From Candidatus Saccharimonadota bacterium (GTDB lineage Bacteria; Patescibacteriota; Saccharimonadia; Saccharimonadales; Saccharimonadaceae), in NCBI GenBank assembly GCA_009785325.1, contig WQWN01000001.1, positions 124,001 through 188,000 on the forward strand: 64,000 bases of DNA. The letters are read 5' to 3'. The stretch's first letter is position 1. Each line of letters opens with the position of its first letter. Shown one piece after another: positions 17,620 to 29,194 of the stretch. A program made the position numbers and the translations under genes. The notes beneath the pieces were generated by a model that searched no databases, was not told the DNA's origin, and saw only the letters and a list, made by a program, of their open reading frames with translations.

Positions 17620-18696
17620 TTATGAGATTTGCGAGTCGAGATAAGCGGAGATAAAACCGTCAATACGACCGTCGAGGACTTTTGTGGTGTCAGTTTCTTC
17701 GTATTTGGTACGGGTGTCTTTTACGAGGGTATAAGGGTGAAGAACGTAGTTGCGTATTTGAGACCCCCAGTCGGCGGATTTACCGGCACGGAGCTCAGCG
17801 ATGGACTCGGCGTGCTGTTCAGTGGCGAGGGCGGTGAGTTTTGCGGCAAGGATTGACATAGCAGTTTCTCTATTTTGAAGTTGAGAGCGTTCGTTTTGGA
17901 TAGCGACGGTGATGTTTGTCGGGATATGGGTGATACGTACGGCAGAGTCGGTGGTGTTAACGGACTGACCGCCATGCCCCCCTGCCCTGTAGACATCGAC
18001 TTTGAGATCTTTTGGATCGATTTCGATTTGGGCTTGGTCGATTTTAGGGAGGACTTCGACGAGAGCAAAACTGGTCTGGCGGAGATTGTCGGAGTTAAAT
18101 GGGCTGAGACGAACGAGGCGATGAACGCCGTTTTCGCTTTTTAGCTTGCCGTATGCGAATGGGGCTTTGAGTTCGATGACAGAGGTCTTGATACCTGCTT
18201 CGTCGGATTTTTGGCGCTCCAATGTTGTAGTTTTGACATCGTTCTTTTCGGCCCAACGGAGATACATGCGCTCAAGTATCTCTGTGAAATCCTGGGCGTC
18301 GAGGCCGCCGACGCCGGAGGTGAGGCGCAAAATAGCATCGCCAGCATCGTATTTACCTGTGAAGAGGAGGAGTTTTTTAAGGTCAGTAAATTCAGTTGCG
18401 ATAGCAGTGAGTTGAGCGGAGATTTCGGCGTCGAGTGATTCGTCGGCAAGATCAATAAGCTCAGTGAGGTCGTCGAGCTGGACGCGCATAGTTTGCCACG
18501 GCTGGACGAGTTGATTAAGTTGGTGGAGTTGCTCGGTTTTGGTGCGAGCATGATCGGGATTATTCCAGATTTCGGGAGTATTGACCTCTGATTCGAGGGT
18601 GGAGATTTCGGAGAGTTTGGCGGGAATGTTGAGACGATCATACGCAGAAGTGAAATCTGATTGAAGTGCGGCAAGTTGTTTTTTAAGTGGAGGCAT
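17620..18696 (-). CDS. prfB: Peptide chain release factor 2
   Basis: RF2 terminates translation at UGA and UAA. The 358-residue protein carries the SPF anticodon-mimic (RLSPFN) and the GGQ catalytic motif in [19 protein letters not shown]. The N terminus reads straight through the position where many bacterial prfB genes carry an in-frame UGA and a programmed +1 frameshift; here the codons are CGT CTC AAC, so that autoregulation is absent. Presence of RF2 shows UGA is a stop codon here, excluding the recoded Gracilibacteria/Absconditabacteria. It overlaps the HtpX-like gene by 14 nt. Confidence 0.96.
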   Translation of the reverse strand: MPPLKKQLAALQSDFTSAYDRLNIPAKLSEISTLESEVNTPEIWNNPDHARTKTEQLHQLNQLVQPWQTMRVQLDDLTELIDLADESLDAEISAQLTAIATEFTDLKKLLLFTGKYDAGDAILRLTSGVGGLDAQDFTEILERMYLRWAEKNDVKTTTLERQKSDEAGIKTSVIELKAPFAYGKLKSENGVHRLVRLSPFNSDNLRQTSFALVEVLPKIDQAQIEIDPKDLKVDVYRAGGHGGQSVNTTDSAVRITHIPTNITVAIQNERSQLQNRETAMSILAAKLTALATEQHAESIAELRAGKSADWGSQIRNYVLHPYTLVKDTRTKYEETDTTKVLDGRIDGFISAYLDSQIS

Positions 18697-19657
18697 TTGG
18701 AATTGATCCTGCTTGAATTGGTGGCGGGGATTGCGGCTGCTGGCTGAGGGCGTGAAGACGATTGATATTCATGAGGCGGCGAACGAGAAATGGATGACTG
18801 GAGAAAGTCTGCGAGAAGGAATTGAAATTGGTACGAGTGTTGAATTCTTGCCACTGCTGCGCAACGTCGTTGAAGCTGTCAGTAACGTCGGGACCAACGT
18901 GGACTTTTATGAGGGCGTTTTTGACGAGTTCGGGGTTACCTGTGTAGTGGTAGGCGAGACTGTCACAGGTATATTCGGCGCGACGATAGAAGAAGTCGAG
19001 AAGCCAGCCAGCGATCGTGCCGACAACAGGAATAGCGACGAGAATTGAAGTAAATGCGCTGACTTTTGTGTGACCATATTTGACGTGTGCCATCTCGTGA
19101 ACTACAACGATACGAAGTTCGTCCTCGGTGAGATAACGAATTGCGCCAGAATTAAGAACAATATTGTACGGGCTTGCGAAGCCGATAGCAAAAGCGTTTA
19201 TAAAAGGGTTTTGAGTGATGAAAATTTCGACACGAGGCATGCGGAATTCGGCGGAGACTTGGTTTGCCCAGTCGCGAAGCCATGCATAATTACTATATTC
19301 AATATGGAGACAATTGCCGAGGAATTGCTGGCGCATAATGCGAATAAGAAGCATGATGGCGAGGGTGCCGACGATAAAGATAACTACGTATGTGAAAAGT
19401 TCGCTAGCTGCGCTGGACGGCTCTTCGATCGGTGTAGTGACCGCGAGAGGAGTGTCGGCTCGGGTGGTGAGGTCGTAGACGGTGGAGGCGGAGAATACTA
19501 TGAGGAGGATGGCACCGATAATGATAGCTAGAACGAGGACGAGAATACCATAATCGCCACGATTACGAGCGCGGGCGATGGCGGGATGTTCGTAATTGGG
19601 TGGGATGTGGGGGTTTTGCGGAAGTTGGCTTTGGGGTTGCTGGTTTTGTTGTTGCAT
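18683..19657 (-). CDS. htpX: M48 family membrane zinc metalloprotease (HtpX-like)
   Basis: A membrane quality-control protease of 324 residues. Two helices (residues 30-55 and 85-105) precede the zinc motif VVVHEMAHVKYGH (HExxH), with the third zinc ligand expected in AEYTCDSLA. Two further helices flank the active site. A Gln/Pro-rich tail follows on both ends. Length and topology match HtpX. It is encoded between murL and prfB with 14-nt overlap at its end, suggesting co-transcription. Confidence 0.93.
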   Translation of the reverse strand: MQQQNQQPQSQLPQNPHIPPNYEHPAIARARNRGDYGILVLVLAIIIGAILLIVFSASTVYDLTTRADTPLAVTTPIEEPSSAASELFTYVVIFIVGTLAIMLLIRIMRQQFLGNCLHIEYSNYAWLRDWANQVSAEFRMPRVEIFITQNPFINAFAIGFASPYNIVLNSGAIRYLTEDELRIVVVHEMAHVKYGHTKVSAFTSILVAIPVVGTIAGWLLDFFYRRAEYTCDSLAYHYTGNPELVKNALIKVHVGPDVTDSFNDVAQQWQEFNTRTNFNSFSQTFSSHPFLVRRLMNINRLHALSQQPQSPPPIQAGSIPNAST

Positions 19658-19671
19658 GGTCGACCTTTTAG

Positions 19672-21006
19672 TTAATTGATTTGCTTTGTGAGTTCGGAGT
19701 TGATTATGTCGGTAGCCCAGCTTTGAGCGTCGAACTTGTGATGGTAATTATACTGGGTTTCGGGCGGGACGGCGAATGGAAGTTCGGCGTATTGGGAGTG
19801 GTCGATCATCTGATAGGCGGTGCGAAGTTCGGCAATCTCAGCTATGCACTCGAAAGGTTTTATGTGGTGGTCGATGCCGAGGAGACCTTTGAATGTGTCG
19901 ATAAGTTCTGGGTCGGCGAAGAGATCTTGGTTACTAAAGAGGGGTTTTAGCTCTGCGGCAGAAAGGAAGGGGGTGAAGAGGAGGTAGGAATTAGCGCATT
20001 TAGGGCATTTGGCACACCATTTGAGAGTTGTGTTGTCGGAGTTTTGGCGGTAGTTGGCGATATTGCATGATGAGAATTGATGGCCGAATTGGTCCCAGGC
20101 GTGTCTGACGAAAAGTTCGGCGATTTTGAGTTCGGAAAATTGACGAAGAGGAGAGCCGATTTGGAGGTCTGGAGAGATGTAGGTGTGGACGTAGTTGGCG
20201 AAGGTCTGCTCGGCTTCCCAGGTTTTAGACCACTGGTGGTTTACGGGAAGATCGTCGATATAGGCGTGAGGCTCGGCGCCTTCGTTGCCGATAGAGACGA
20301 GGATTTGGGATTTGTTGAGGAGGATAGCTTGAACGATGGCGAGAGATTGGATGATGTAAGTGACGGGGACGTGGCCGTTGAGAGCGCCCTGCTCTGCTGC
20401 TTTTTTGAGGTTTTCGTGATCGATCTGGCGGAGAGTAGTGACGAGAGACTGTCCGAGCTGGTCTAGAATCTCTGGATGATGGTCACTACTTGTAACATAC
20501 CATGGAGTGAAATTGATACCTGAGGCGGTGAGGAGGGAGGCGGTGAGGAGGGAATCTTTGCCGCCCGATTGGAGGACAAGAGCGCCCTGCCCCGAATATG
20601 AGATTGGGTCGTTTTCGGGATTTATGTTGTCTGAGTTTGTGAAGTGAGCGAGATCAGAACGAGTGAGGTTATTCTCGTAGGCGAACTGAGAGAGACCTTC
20701 CTGATAGACTGAATTGAAAAATTGCAACTGATTGTCGTTGAATAGGTATGGGTACTGAACTACTGAAGTAGGAAAACATTTGTAATAAGAGGTGCCAATT
20801 AGGAGATGACAGAGTTCGAGGGCGCGACTCAGGAGATGCTCGCGGTCGGGTATGAGAGAGTGATTTGGGTCGAGGGCGAACTTTATAATCTCAGTGAAGC
20901 GGTGGTCGCCGGAGCGGTAGTGAAATCTTGCTTCGCCAGTGGCGGAGTCGAACGAATAACTATCAAAGATAAATACTGGATATAGTGACGGAGCGAACTC
21001 AGACAC
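19672..21006 (-). CDS. murL: MurL-like UDP-MurNAc-L-Ala-L-Glu epimerase (PP-loop fold)
   Basis: In Xanthomonas, MurL inverts the terminal L-Glu of UDP-MurNAc-L-Ala-L-Glu to D-Glu in an ATP-dependent reaction, working with a MurD variant (MurD2) that adds L-Glu. This 444-residue protein has a PP-loop ATP site LVLQSGGKDSLL near residue 146 and a Cys cluster WCAKCPKCANS near residue 330, and it starts at GTG directly after the stop of a murD-like gene. Adenylation by a PP-loop suits activation of a carboxylate for epimerisation. The assignment rests on motif and context. Another PP-loop amidotransferase-like activity cannot be excluded by eye. Confidence 0.72.
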   Translation of the reverse strand: MSEFAPSLYPVFIFDSYSFDSATGEARFHYRSGDHRFTEIIKFALDPNHSLIPDREHLLSRALELCHLLIGTSYYKCFPTSVVQYPYLFNDNQLQFFNSVYQEGLSQFAYENNLTRSDLAHFTNSDNINPENDPISYSGQGALVLQSGGKDSLLTASLLTASGINFTPWYVTSSDHHPEILDQLGQSLVTTLRQIDHENLKKAAEQGALNGHVPVTYIIQSLAIVQAILLNKSQILVSIGNEGAEPHAYIDDLPVNHQWSKTWEAEQTFANYVHTYISPDLQIGSPLRQFSELKIAELFVRHAWDQFGHQFSSCNIANYRQNSDNTTLKWCAKCPKCANSYLLFTPFLSAAELKPLFSNQDLFADPELIDTFKGLLGIDHHIKPFECIAEIAELRTAYQMIDHSQYAELPFAVPPETQYNYHHKFDAQSWATDIINSELTKQIN

Positions 21007-22311
21007 CTAGAGATCCCTTACTAGAGTTTGAAATTGATCGCCGCGGTCGGAGAAGTTTTTGAACATGTCGAAACTGGCGCAACCGGGGCTCATGAGGATG
21101 ACGTCGCCAGCAGATGAAAGCTCTCGGGCGCTTGTTACGGCGGAATGCAGTGTGTCGGCGTGCGTGAAAAGGTTTTCTGGGAGTCCTGCAGCGATTTTTT
21201 TGGCGGTTTGGCCGATGAGGATGATTTTTTTGAGATTCGGTTGTTCGGCGAGGAATTTGCTCAGATCCGAATAGTCGATGCCTTTATCGTATCCACCTGC
21301 GATGAGGATGACGGGGTTGTCGAAAGCCTGGACGGCGACTTCGAGTGCAGGGGTGGCTGAGGAGAAATTGTCGTCGTAGTATTTTACGTCGTCTAGCTCG
21401 CGGACGAATTCTAGGCGATGCGGAAGACTAGTGAAATCTTTGAGGCCTTTTGCGATGGCGACGGGATCATCGATGATCGACCAGACGGCAGTGATGGCGG
21501 CGAGGGCGTTTTCCTTGTTGTGGTGGCCTGGGAGGTTAAGAGTGTCGGTTGAACAAATTTTGTGTTCAGCGAAATAGAAATTGTCGTCTCTAATGTAGGC
21601 ACCAGACTCCGATGGATATGGGAATTTGTGAGTAGCTGGAGAGAGGGCGGCGGCGGCGGTTGCAATCTGGCTACCAGTGTAGTAAATGAAAGTGTCTTCG
21701 GGGTTTTGGTGGCGGGCGATTTGGGTTTTGGCTTCAATATAATCGTCGAGACTCCCGTGGACATCGAGATGGTCAGGTGCGAGGAGGGTATAAATGGCAA
21801 TCTGTGGGGATTTTTTGAGATCCCAAAGCTGGAACGAACTCATCTCATAAACAACTGTGCTGTCTGGCTTGATTTGGTCGAGGATGTCGAGAGCAGGAGT
21901 ACCAATGTTGCCGACGAGAAAAGCGTGTTTGCCGGCGGCGGCGAGGAGGGCTTTTGCGATACTGCAAACAGTCCCCTTGCCTTTTGTACCAGTGACGCCG
22001 ATGATCGGTGCAGAACACTTGTCGAGGAATATTTTTGTACAAGAAGTAAGTTCGAATTTGTCTGCGCGGCCACCGTGGTCGGCGAGGGCTTTTTGGTAGA
22101 TTGGTTTTGGCGGGACGGATGGAGAGCGAATGATCATGTCATAGGAGCTGAAGTTGATGTCGGTGAGCTTGTCGATTTGGCGGATGGTGATTTTTTCGTT
22201 AGCGATAAATTTTTGGTCGTAAATGTCAATTTGGTATTCGGGGAAATTGGTGCGGAAGTAGCGATGAGCGGACTGTCCTTCTGCGCCAAAGCCGAGAATT
22301 GCGATTTTCAT
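21007..22311 (-). CDS. murD: UDP-N-acetylmuramoyl-L-alanine--glutamate ligase, MurD or MurD2 type
   Basis: Mur ligase of 434 residues that adds glutamate to the peptidoglycan precursor in the cytoplasm. The N-terminal Rossmann domain begins ILGFGAEGQSA, the ATP loop is GVTGTKGKGT, the central domain has VYEMSSFQLWDL and LAPDHLDVHGSLDDY, and the C-terminal domain carries YDDNFSSATPALEVAV. Because the next gene is MurL-like, the enzyme may be the L-Glu-adding MurD2 rather than the D-Glu-adding MurD. A strong AGGAGG ribosome binding site precedes the ATG. Confidence 0.93.
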   Translation of the reverse strand: MKIAILGFGAEGQSAHRYFRTNFPEYQIDIYDQKFIANEKITIRQIDKLTDINFSSYDMIIRSPSVPPKPIYQKALADHGGRADKFELTSCTKIFLDKCSAPIIGVTGTKGKGTVCSIAKALLAAAGKHAFLVGNIGTPALDILDQIKPDSTVVYEMSSFQLWDLKKSPQIAIYTLLAPDHLDVHGSLDDYIEAKTQIARHQNPEDTFIYYTGSQIATAAAALSPATHKFPYPSESGAYIRDDNFYFAEHKICSTDTLNLPGHHNKENALAAITAVWSIIDDPVAIAKGLKDFTSLPHRLEFVRELDDVKYYDDNFSSATPALEVAVQAFDNPVILIAGGYDKGIDYSDLSKFLAEQPNLKKIILIGQTAKKIAAGLPENLFTHADTLHSAVTSARELSSAGDVILMSPGCASFDMFKNFSDRGDQFQTLVRDL

Positions 22312-22349
22312 TTATTTCCTCCTTTTGAATAATTATACCACGAGTGGAA

Positions 22350-23633
22350 TTACTGTACGTAGAGTGTTTCGAGTTGAGAATTAAGGGATTTGAGGTCGGC
22401 GATCTCGCAGTTGCCGACGGCGGCGAATGCCCAAGTGTCGGCAGACATGAATTCGCGGGCGATTTGGATGATTTGGTCGGTGGAGACGCGCTTGATCATG
22501 TCTGGGACTTTTTCGTAGTTTTCGATCTGGCCGTTAGTGAAGTAATTGCCGGTGTAAAATTCGCTGATCTGGGAGACGGTCTGGGCGCCCATCTGGTAGC
22601 GACCGAGAGCGTAAGGTTTGGCAACTTCGACGTCGGCGGGGTTGATGTCACCTGCGAGGATTTTTTGGACTTCTTTAGTGATGATCTTGAAGAGCTCAGG
22701 CGCGACGGAGTAGTTTACTTCGCCTCCGAAATCCCAAGCACACTCCGCGAAGCCATTAGCTGTATCCGAGAAAGTACCGTAAACAAGGCCTTTTTTGCGA
22801 GCCTGACCAAGGATGCGAGAATACATGGTGCCTGTGAGGATATGGTTGAGGCAAGACATGGCGTGATCTTCGGCGTCAGTGAGGCGGCGCGGGAGGATGG
22901 TCGACCAGCCGAACGTGAGGTTACTGGCGTCTTTTCGGCGGATGAGAGTTGGGCCGGATTTCTGGTAGATGTCAGTAGGCATATCGAAAAACTCGCCTGA
23001 CTGGAGAGGCCAGGATTCAAGAATTTGACGGAGTTGAGTTTTGCGGCGATAGAGGCGACCAGCGACAATAAAGCGGAGGTTATTTGCGGTGTGAGTGCGG
23101 GCGTGGTGGGATTTAATGTCGTGGAGGGTGATGTTGTTGATGGTTTTGATGCGCTGATGATAGAGGAGGATGTCTTCGCCGAGAGACTGTTGGATTTTCG
23201 GCCAGAGGAGGCGGTTGTACTTGTTTTGGCAGCCGGTGAGTTCGCTGAGGACGTTGCCTTTTTCGCTCTCGAGTTCGGCTTGATTGAATTTGGGCGAAGT
23301 GATGGAATAACCCTGAAGTTCGAGGATGCGATCCCACTCGAAGTCGGCGCACTCGGCAACGTAGTTCATCGAGACGTCGCCAGTGAAAGCGTTGTGGTAG
23401 GCGCCGTTTTTGGTGAACTCGGCCTCGTAAGTATGCTCGTCTTTGAATTTTGCGTTTGCGCCGAAAGCGAGATGCTCCATGATGTGGGCGGTTTCGTATT
23501 TGGACTTGTCGAGGACGTAGCGGTTGCCGGCACGGAAATTGAAATGGAAGCTCATGACGGTGGCGTCTGGGATGTCAATTAATAAGCCTTTGGCGCCATT
23601 TTTTAGGCGGATTTCTTCGACGGTGTGGCGCAT
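22350..23633 (-). CDS. M16 family zinc peptidase
   Basis: A 427-residue insulinase-family protein. The inverted zinc motif HIMEHLAFG (HxxEH) lies near residue 50 and the downstream Glu ligand is expected in the ELESEKGNVLSEL helix, so the active-site half is present. The C-terminal half is the usual inactive repeat of the fold. M16 enzymes cut short peptides or processed precursors. It is encoded 3 nt after secA on the same strand and is likely co-expressed with it. Confidence 0.92.
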   Translation of the reverse strand: MRHTVEEIRLKNGAKGLLIDIPDATVMSFHFNFRAGNRYVLDKSKYETAHIMEHLAFGANAKFKDEHTYEAEFTKNGAYHNAFTGDVSMNYVAECADFEWDRILELQGYSITSPKFNQAELESEKGNVLSELTGCQNKYNRLLWPKIQQSLGEDILLYHQRIKTINNITLHDIKSHHARTHTANNLRFIVAGRLYRRKTQLRQILESWPLQSGEFFDMPTDIYQKSGPTLIRRKDASNLTFGWSTILPRRLTDAEDHAMSCLNHILTGTMYSRILGQARKKGLVYGTFSDTANGFAECAWDFGGEVNYSVAPELFKIITKEVQKILAGDINPADVEVAKPYALGRYQMGAQTVSQISEFYTGNYFTNGQIENYEKVPDMIKRVSTDQIIQIAREFMSADTWAFAAVGNCEIADLKSLNSQLETLYVQ

Positions 23634-23636
23634 TGG

Positions 23637-26390
<2,754 letters not shown>

Positions 26391-26415
26391 AGGTTTCCTC
26401 CACAATTCTCGGGTC

Positions 26416-26443
26416 ATTATACTATAACGCACGTCACTCTAAA
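26416..26443 (-). promoter_or_regulatory. Probable sigma-70 type promoter of secA
   Basis: On the minus strand TTTAGA and TATAAT are separated by 16 nt, and the -10 box lies about 25 nt before the secA start codon. Unlike most first genes here, secA keeps a short leader with a real ribosome binding site. Confidence 0.55.
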
Positions 26444-26506
26444 TATTCCGAGCGGCCCACCTCGCGTGCTGAATACGTTAATTATATCAGTTGTTTAGGG
26501 CGTGTG

Positions 26507-26875
26507 CTAGTCGTTTTTTGTGGTACGCTTGAGTCGCGCCCAGAGGCCGCGTTTACCGATGTGTGGAAGTTGATCGACTTTGTATTTTTTGGCCTGAATA
26601 GCGAGCTTTGCCTCGAGAATATCGATGGCGGCGAGAACATTACCTGACTCGTCTTTGGCGTTGAGGTTTTTGTGCGGGAGATTAATAGTGACTTCAACTT
26701 CGTATTTGTTGCCATGAGATTTATTAACTTCGCGGACAGTGACTTTTGCTGTGGCGGACTTGCGAGCGTGGCGAGGGATGAATTTGTCGATTTTGCCGAT
26801 GCGGCGCTGGATGTATTTTTCGGTGGTTTCGCTGACGTCGTAATTGATACCTGTGACTGTGATTTGTTCGATCAT
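26507..26875 (-). CDS. hpf: Ribosome hibernation promoting factor, short form
   Basis: A 122-residue protein of the HPF/RaiA (YfiA) family that binds the 30S subunit at the tRNA/mRNA channel in slow growth. The N-terminal beta-alpha fold MIEQITVTGINYDVSETTEKY and the block LNAKDESGNVLAAIDILEAKLAIQ are typical. There is only a short basic C terminus, not the dimerisation domain of long HPF, so 100S formation would require another factor. It lies between serS and secA on the same strand with an AGGAG site before the start. Confidence 0.93.
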   Translation of the reverse strand: MIEQITVTGINYDVSETTEKYIQRRIGKIDKFIPRHARKSATAKVTVREVNKSHGNKYEVEVTINLPHKNLNAKDESGNVLAAIDILEAKLAIQAKKYKVDQLPHIGKRGLWARLKRTTKND

Positions 26876-26893
26876 TTTACTCCTTTTGTTGTT

Positions 26894-28198
26894 TTAGATT
26901 TGGGTTTTGCCGCCGAGGTATGGCTGGAGGACGGCTGGAATATTAACACGCATGTCCGCGGTTTGGTTGTTCTCGATGATAGCGATAAGGATGCGGCCGA
27001 GGGCAAAAGCGGTGGCGTCGTTAGTATGGATAAGTTCGACTGCTCCAGAGGCGCGACGGACGCGGGTTTTGAGACGACGGGCTTGATAGTCGGTCATATA
27101 GTCGGCTGTGTGAGTCTCGCGGTATTTGCCCTGCCCTGGTAGCCAAACTTCCATGTCGATACCGCGAGCGTTCGGTTTGCCAATGTCGGCAGTACACTTC
27201 ATGAGAACGCGATATGGGAGTTCGAGTTGTTCAAGTAAGTAACGCTGGATGGCGACGAAAAATAGGTGTTCTCCGAGGCTAGATTCGGCAGTAGTGAAAG
27301 ACTCCATCTCGAGTTTGTCGAATTGATGCATGCGGAGAATTCCTTCCATGTCTTTTCCGTAAGTACCGGCTTCTTTGCGGAAGCTAGTGGCGTAACCGAG
27401 ATAACGGATAGGCATGTCTGCTTCGGCGAAAATTTCGTCGGCATGCATAGAGCCGAGGACATGCTCGGCAGATCCTTGAAGCCAAAGCTCATCGCCTTCG
27501 ATTTTGTAGCGATCTTCTGAAGGCTGGAGGCGATCCATGGCGTCATATGGGTCAGTTTTAATCATGAATGGCGGAAGGACGGGTGTAAAAGGTTTTGTGG
27601 AGATGTTAGTGAGTTTGGCGGATTTAATGATGGATTTGATGGTTTCTTCATCAGTGAGGGCGTTGATTGTGAATTGCATGACGGCCATCTGGAGCTTGAC
27701 GAGGTCTCCCATGAGATAGGCAAAGCGAGAGCCAGCGACTTTTGCGGCGCGCTCTTTGTCGATCCAGCCACGAGCGGCGGCAATTTCCCAGTGGTTTTTA
27801 GGATCGAAAGCGAATTCTGGCAGGTCGCCAATTTCTTCAGTAACGATGTTTTCGTCTTCGGTTTCGCCAACTGGAGTGTCGTCGGTAGGAGTATTGGGTA
27901 TTTGTTTAAGTAAGAAGGTGTAGTCTGTGTCAATATAGCTGAGTTCTTCTTCAAGTTTTGCGAGTTCGGATTTGATGCGCTTACCTGTAGTGACGGTGTC
28001 AGCGGAAGGTTTTGACGAGGATTTCATCTGGCGAGCAAGGTCGTTTCGTTGTTCGCGGAGTTTGTCGATAGCGGCCGTGAGACTGCGACGGCGTTCGTCG
28101 AGACGAAGAACATTGTCAACGTCGACAGCGTAGCCTTTCTGGCGAGAAAATTCCTTTACGCGGTCGGGGTTTTCTCGGATGTAATTTATGTCTAACAT
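26894..28198 (-). CDS. serS: Seryl-tRNA synthetase
   Basis: Class II synthetase of 434 residues that charges tRNA-Ser. The N-terminal antiparallel coiled coil (residues 30-105) contacts the tRNA variable arm. Motif 2 is YATSFRKEAGTYGKDMEGIL and motif 3 lies in NDATAFALGRILIAIIEN. A TACAAT box (plus 28205-28210) ends 6 nt before the ATG with no ribosome binding site, so the message appears leaderless. hpf follows closely downstream. Confidence 0.97.
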   Translation of the reverse strand: MLDINYIRENPDRVKEFSRQKGYAVDVDNVLRLDERRRSLTAAIDKLREQRNDLARQMKSSSKPSADTVTTGKRIKSELAKLEEELSYIDTDYTFLLKQIPNTPTDDTPVGETEDENIVTEEIGDLPEFAFDPKNHWEIAAARGWIDKERAAKVAGSRFAYLMGDLVKLQMAVMQFTINALTDEETIKSIIKSAKLTNISTKPFTPVLPPFMIKTDPYDAMDRLQPSEDRYKIEGDELWLQGSAEHVLGSMHADEIFAEADMPIRYLGYATSFRKEAGTYGKDMEGILRMHQFDKLEMESFTTAESSLGEHLFFVAIQRYLLEQLELPYRVLMKCTADIGKPNARGIDMEVWLPGQGKYRETHTADYMTDYQARRLKTRVRRASGAVELIHTNDATAFALGRILIAIIENNQTADMRVNIPAVLQPYLGGKTQI

Positions 28199-28248
28199 GA
28201 GTTGATTGTACCACAGGGAAAGATTAGCACCAACTGATACAGCGACGC

Positions 28249-29172
28249 TTAATTATGGTTTTCGTTAATAACAGAATCAATGGCGTCTTTAATGACGTGA
28301 ATCGAGTGCATGAGAAGATCCTGTTCGTGATCGCTAAGTTCGAGCTCGAGGCGGCGTTTGATGCCTTCGCGGCCGACAACGGCTGGATAGCCATAAAAAA
28401 TCCCACCAAGAGGATCGTGATTGGAGACGGGCAGAACTGTGTTTTCATTGTTGAAAATAGCTTTTGTGATGCGTGCGAGTGCCATACCGATACCGTAATA
28501 AGTCGAGCCCTTTTTGTTGATGATGGTATAGGCGGCGTTTCTGACTTTTTCTTCGATTTCGTGGCGCTTTTCACCACTGATGAAATTACCGATGTCTTTG
28601 TATCCGATGTCAGCTTTGCTCCACGGCACAAATCCGCTATCGCCATGCTCGCCGATAACGTAAGCACGAACATCGCGGGAATCTACCTCGAGACAGCTAC
28701 CGACGGCGACTCGGAGACGCGAGGTATCGAGAGTAGTGCCGCTACCAATCACGCGATGGCGCGGAAATCCTGAATAGTGCCAAGTGAGATAAGTCATGAC
28801 GTCGACAGGGTTGGAAACGACGAGAAAGATGCCGTCGAAATTGGATTTTTTTATTTCGGCGATCATGTCTTTGAAAATTGCGGCGTTTTTACGGATGAGG
28901 TCCATACGAGTTTCGCCTGGAGCTTGGCGGGCGCCCGCACAGATGCAGACAATGTCAGCGTCAGCACAGTCAGCGTATTCGCCAGCACGGATTTTCATGG
29001 TGGATGGAGCATATGCTAGTGCGTCGCGGAGATCTAGGGCTTCGCCTTCGGCGTCGTCTTTATTGATGTCTACTAGAAGAAGTTCGTTAACTTGTGATTG
29101 TTGATTAAGGAGGGCGTAGGCGTAGCTCATGCCGACATTTCCTGTGCCGATGATTGCGACTTTGTTGTTCAT
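28249..29172 (-). CDS. ldh: L-lactate dehydrogenase
   Basis: NAD-dependent oxidoreductase of 307 residues reducing pyruvate to L-lactate. The NAD fold begins VAIIGTGNVGMSYAYAL, the active-site His is in GEHGDS and the Asp/Arg pair in NPVDVMTYL and SGTTLDTSRLR. The specificity residue preceding the GETR loop is Gln (ARQAPGETR), as in lactate dehydrogenases, rather than the Arg of malate dehydrogenases. It follows the D-lactate dehydrogenase-like gene by 22 nt, so both stereoisomers may be made from one operon. Confidence 0.92.
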   Translation of the reverse strand: MNNKVAIIGTGNVGMSYAYALLNQQSQVNELLLVDINKDDAEGEALDLRDALAYAPSTMKIRAGEYADCADADIVCICAGARQAPGETRMDLIRKNAAIFKDMIAEIKKSNFDGIFLVVSNPVDVMTYLTWHYSGFPRHRVIGSGTTLDTSRLRVAVGSCLEVDSRDVRAYVIGEHGDSGFVPWSKADIGYKDIGNFISGEKRHEIEEKVRNAAYTIINKKGSTYYGIGMALARITKAIFNNENTVLPVSNHDPLGGIFYGYPAVVGREGIKRRLELELSDHEQDLLMHSIHVIKDAIDSVINENHN

Positions 29173-29194
29173 TTTTTCACCCTTTTATGACTTA

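Noticed and set aside
17620-18696. Programmed +1 frameshift in prfB
   Set aside because: The frame is continuous where the CTTTGAC site normally lies (CGT CTC AAC here), so no recoding is needed.
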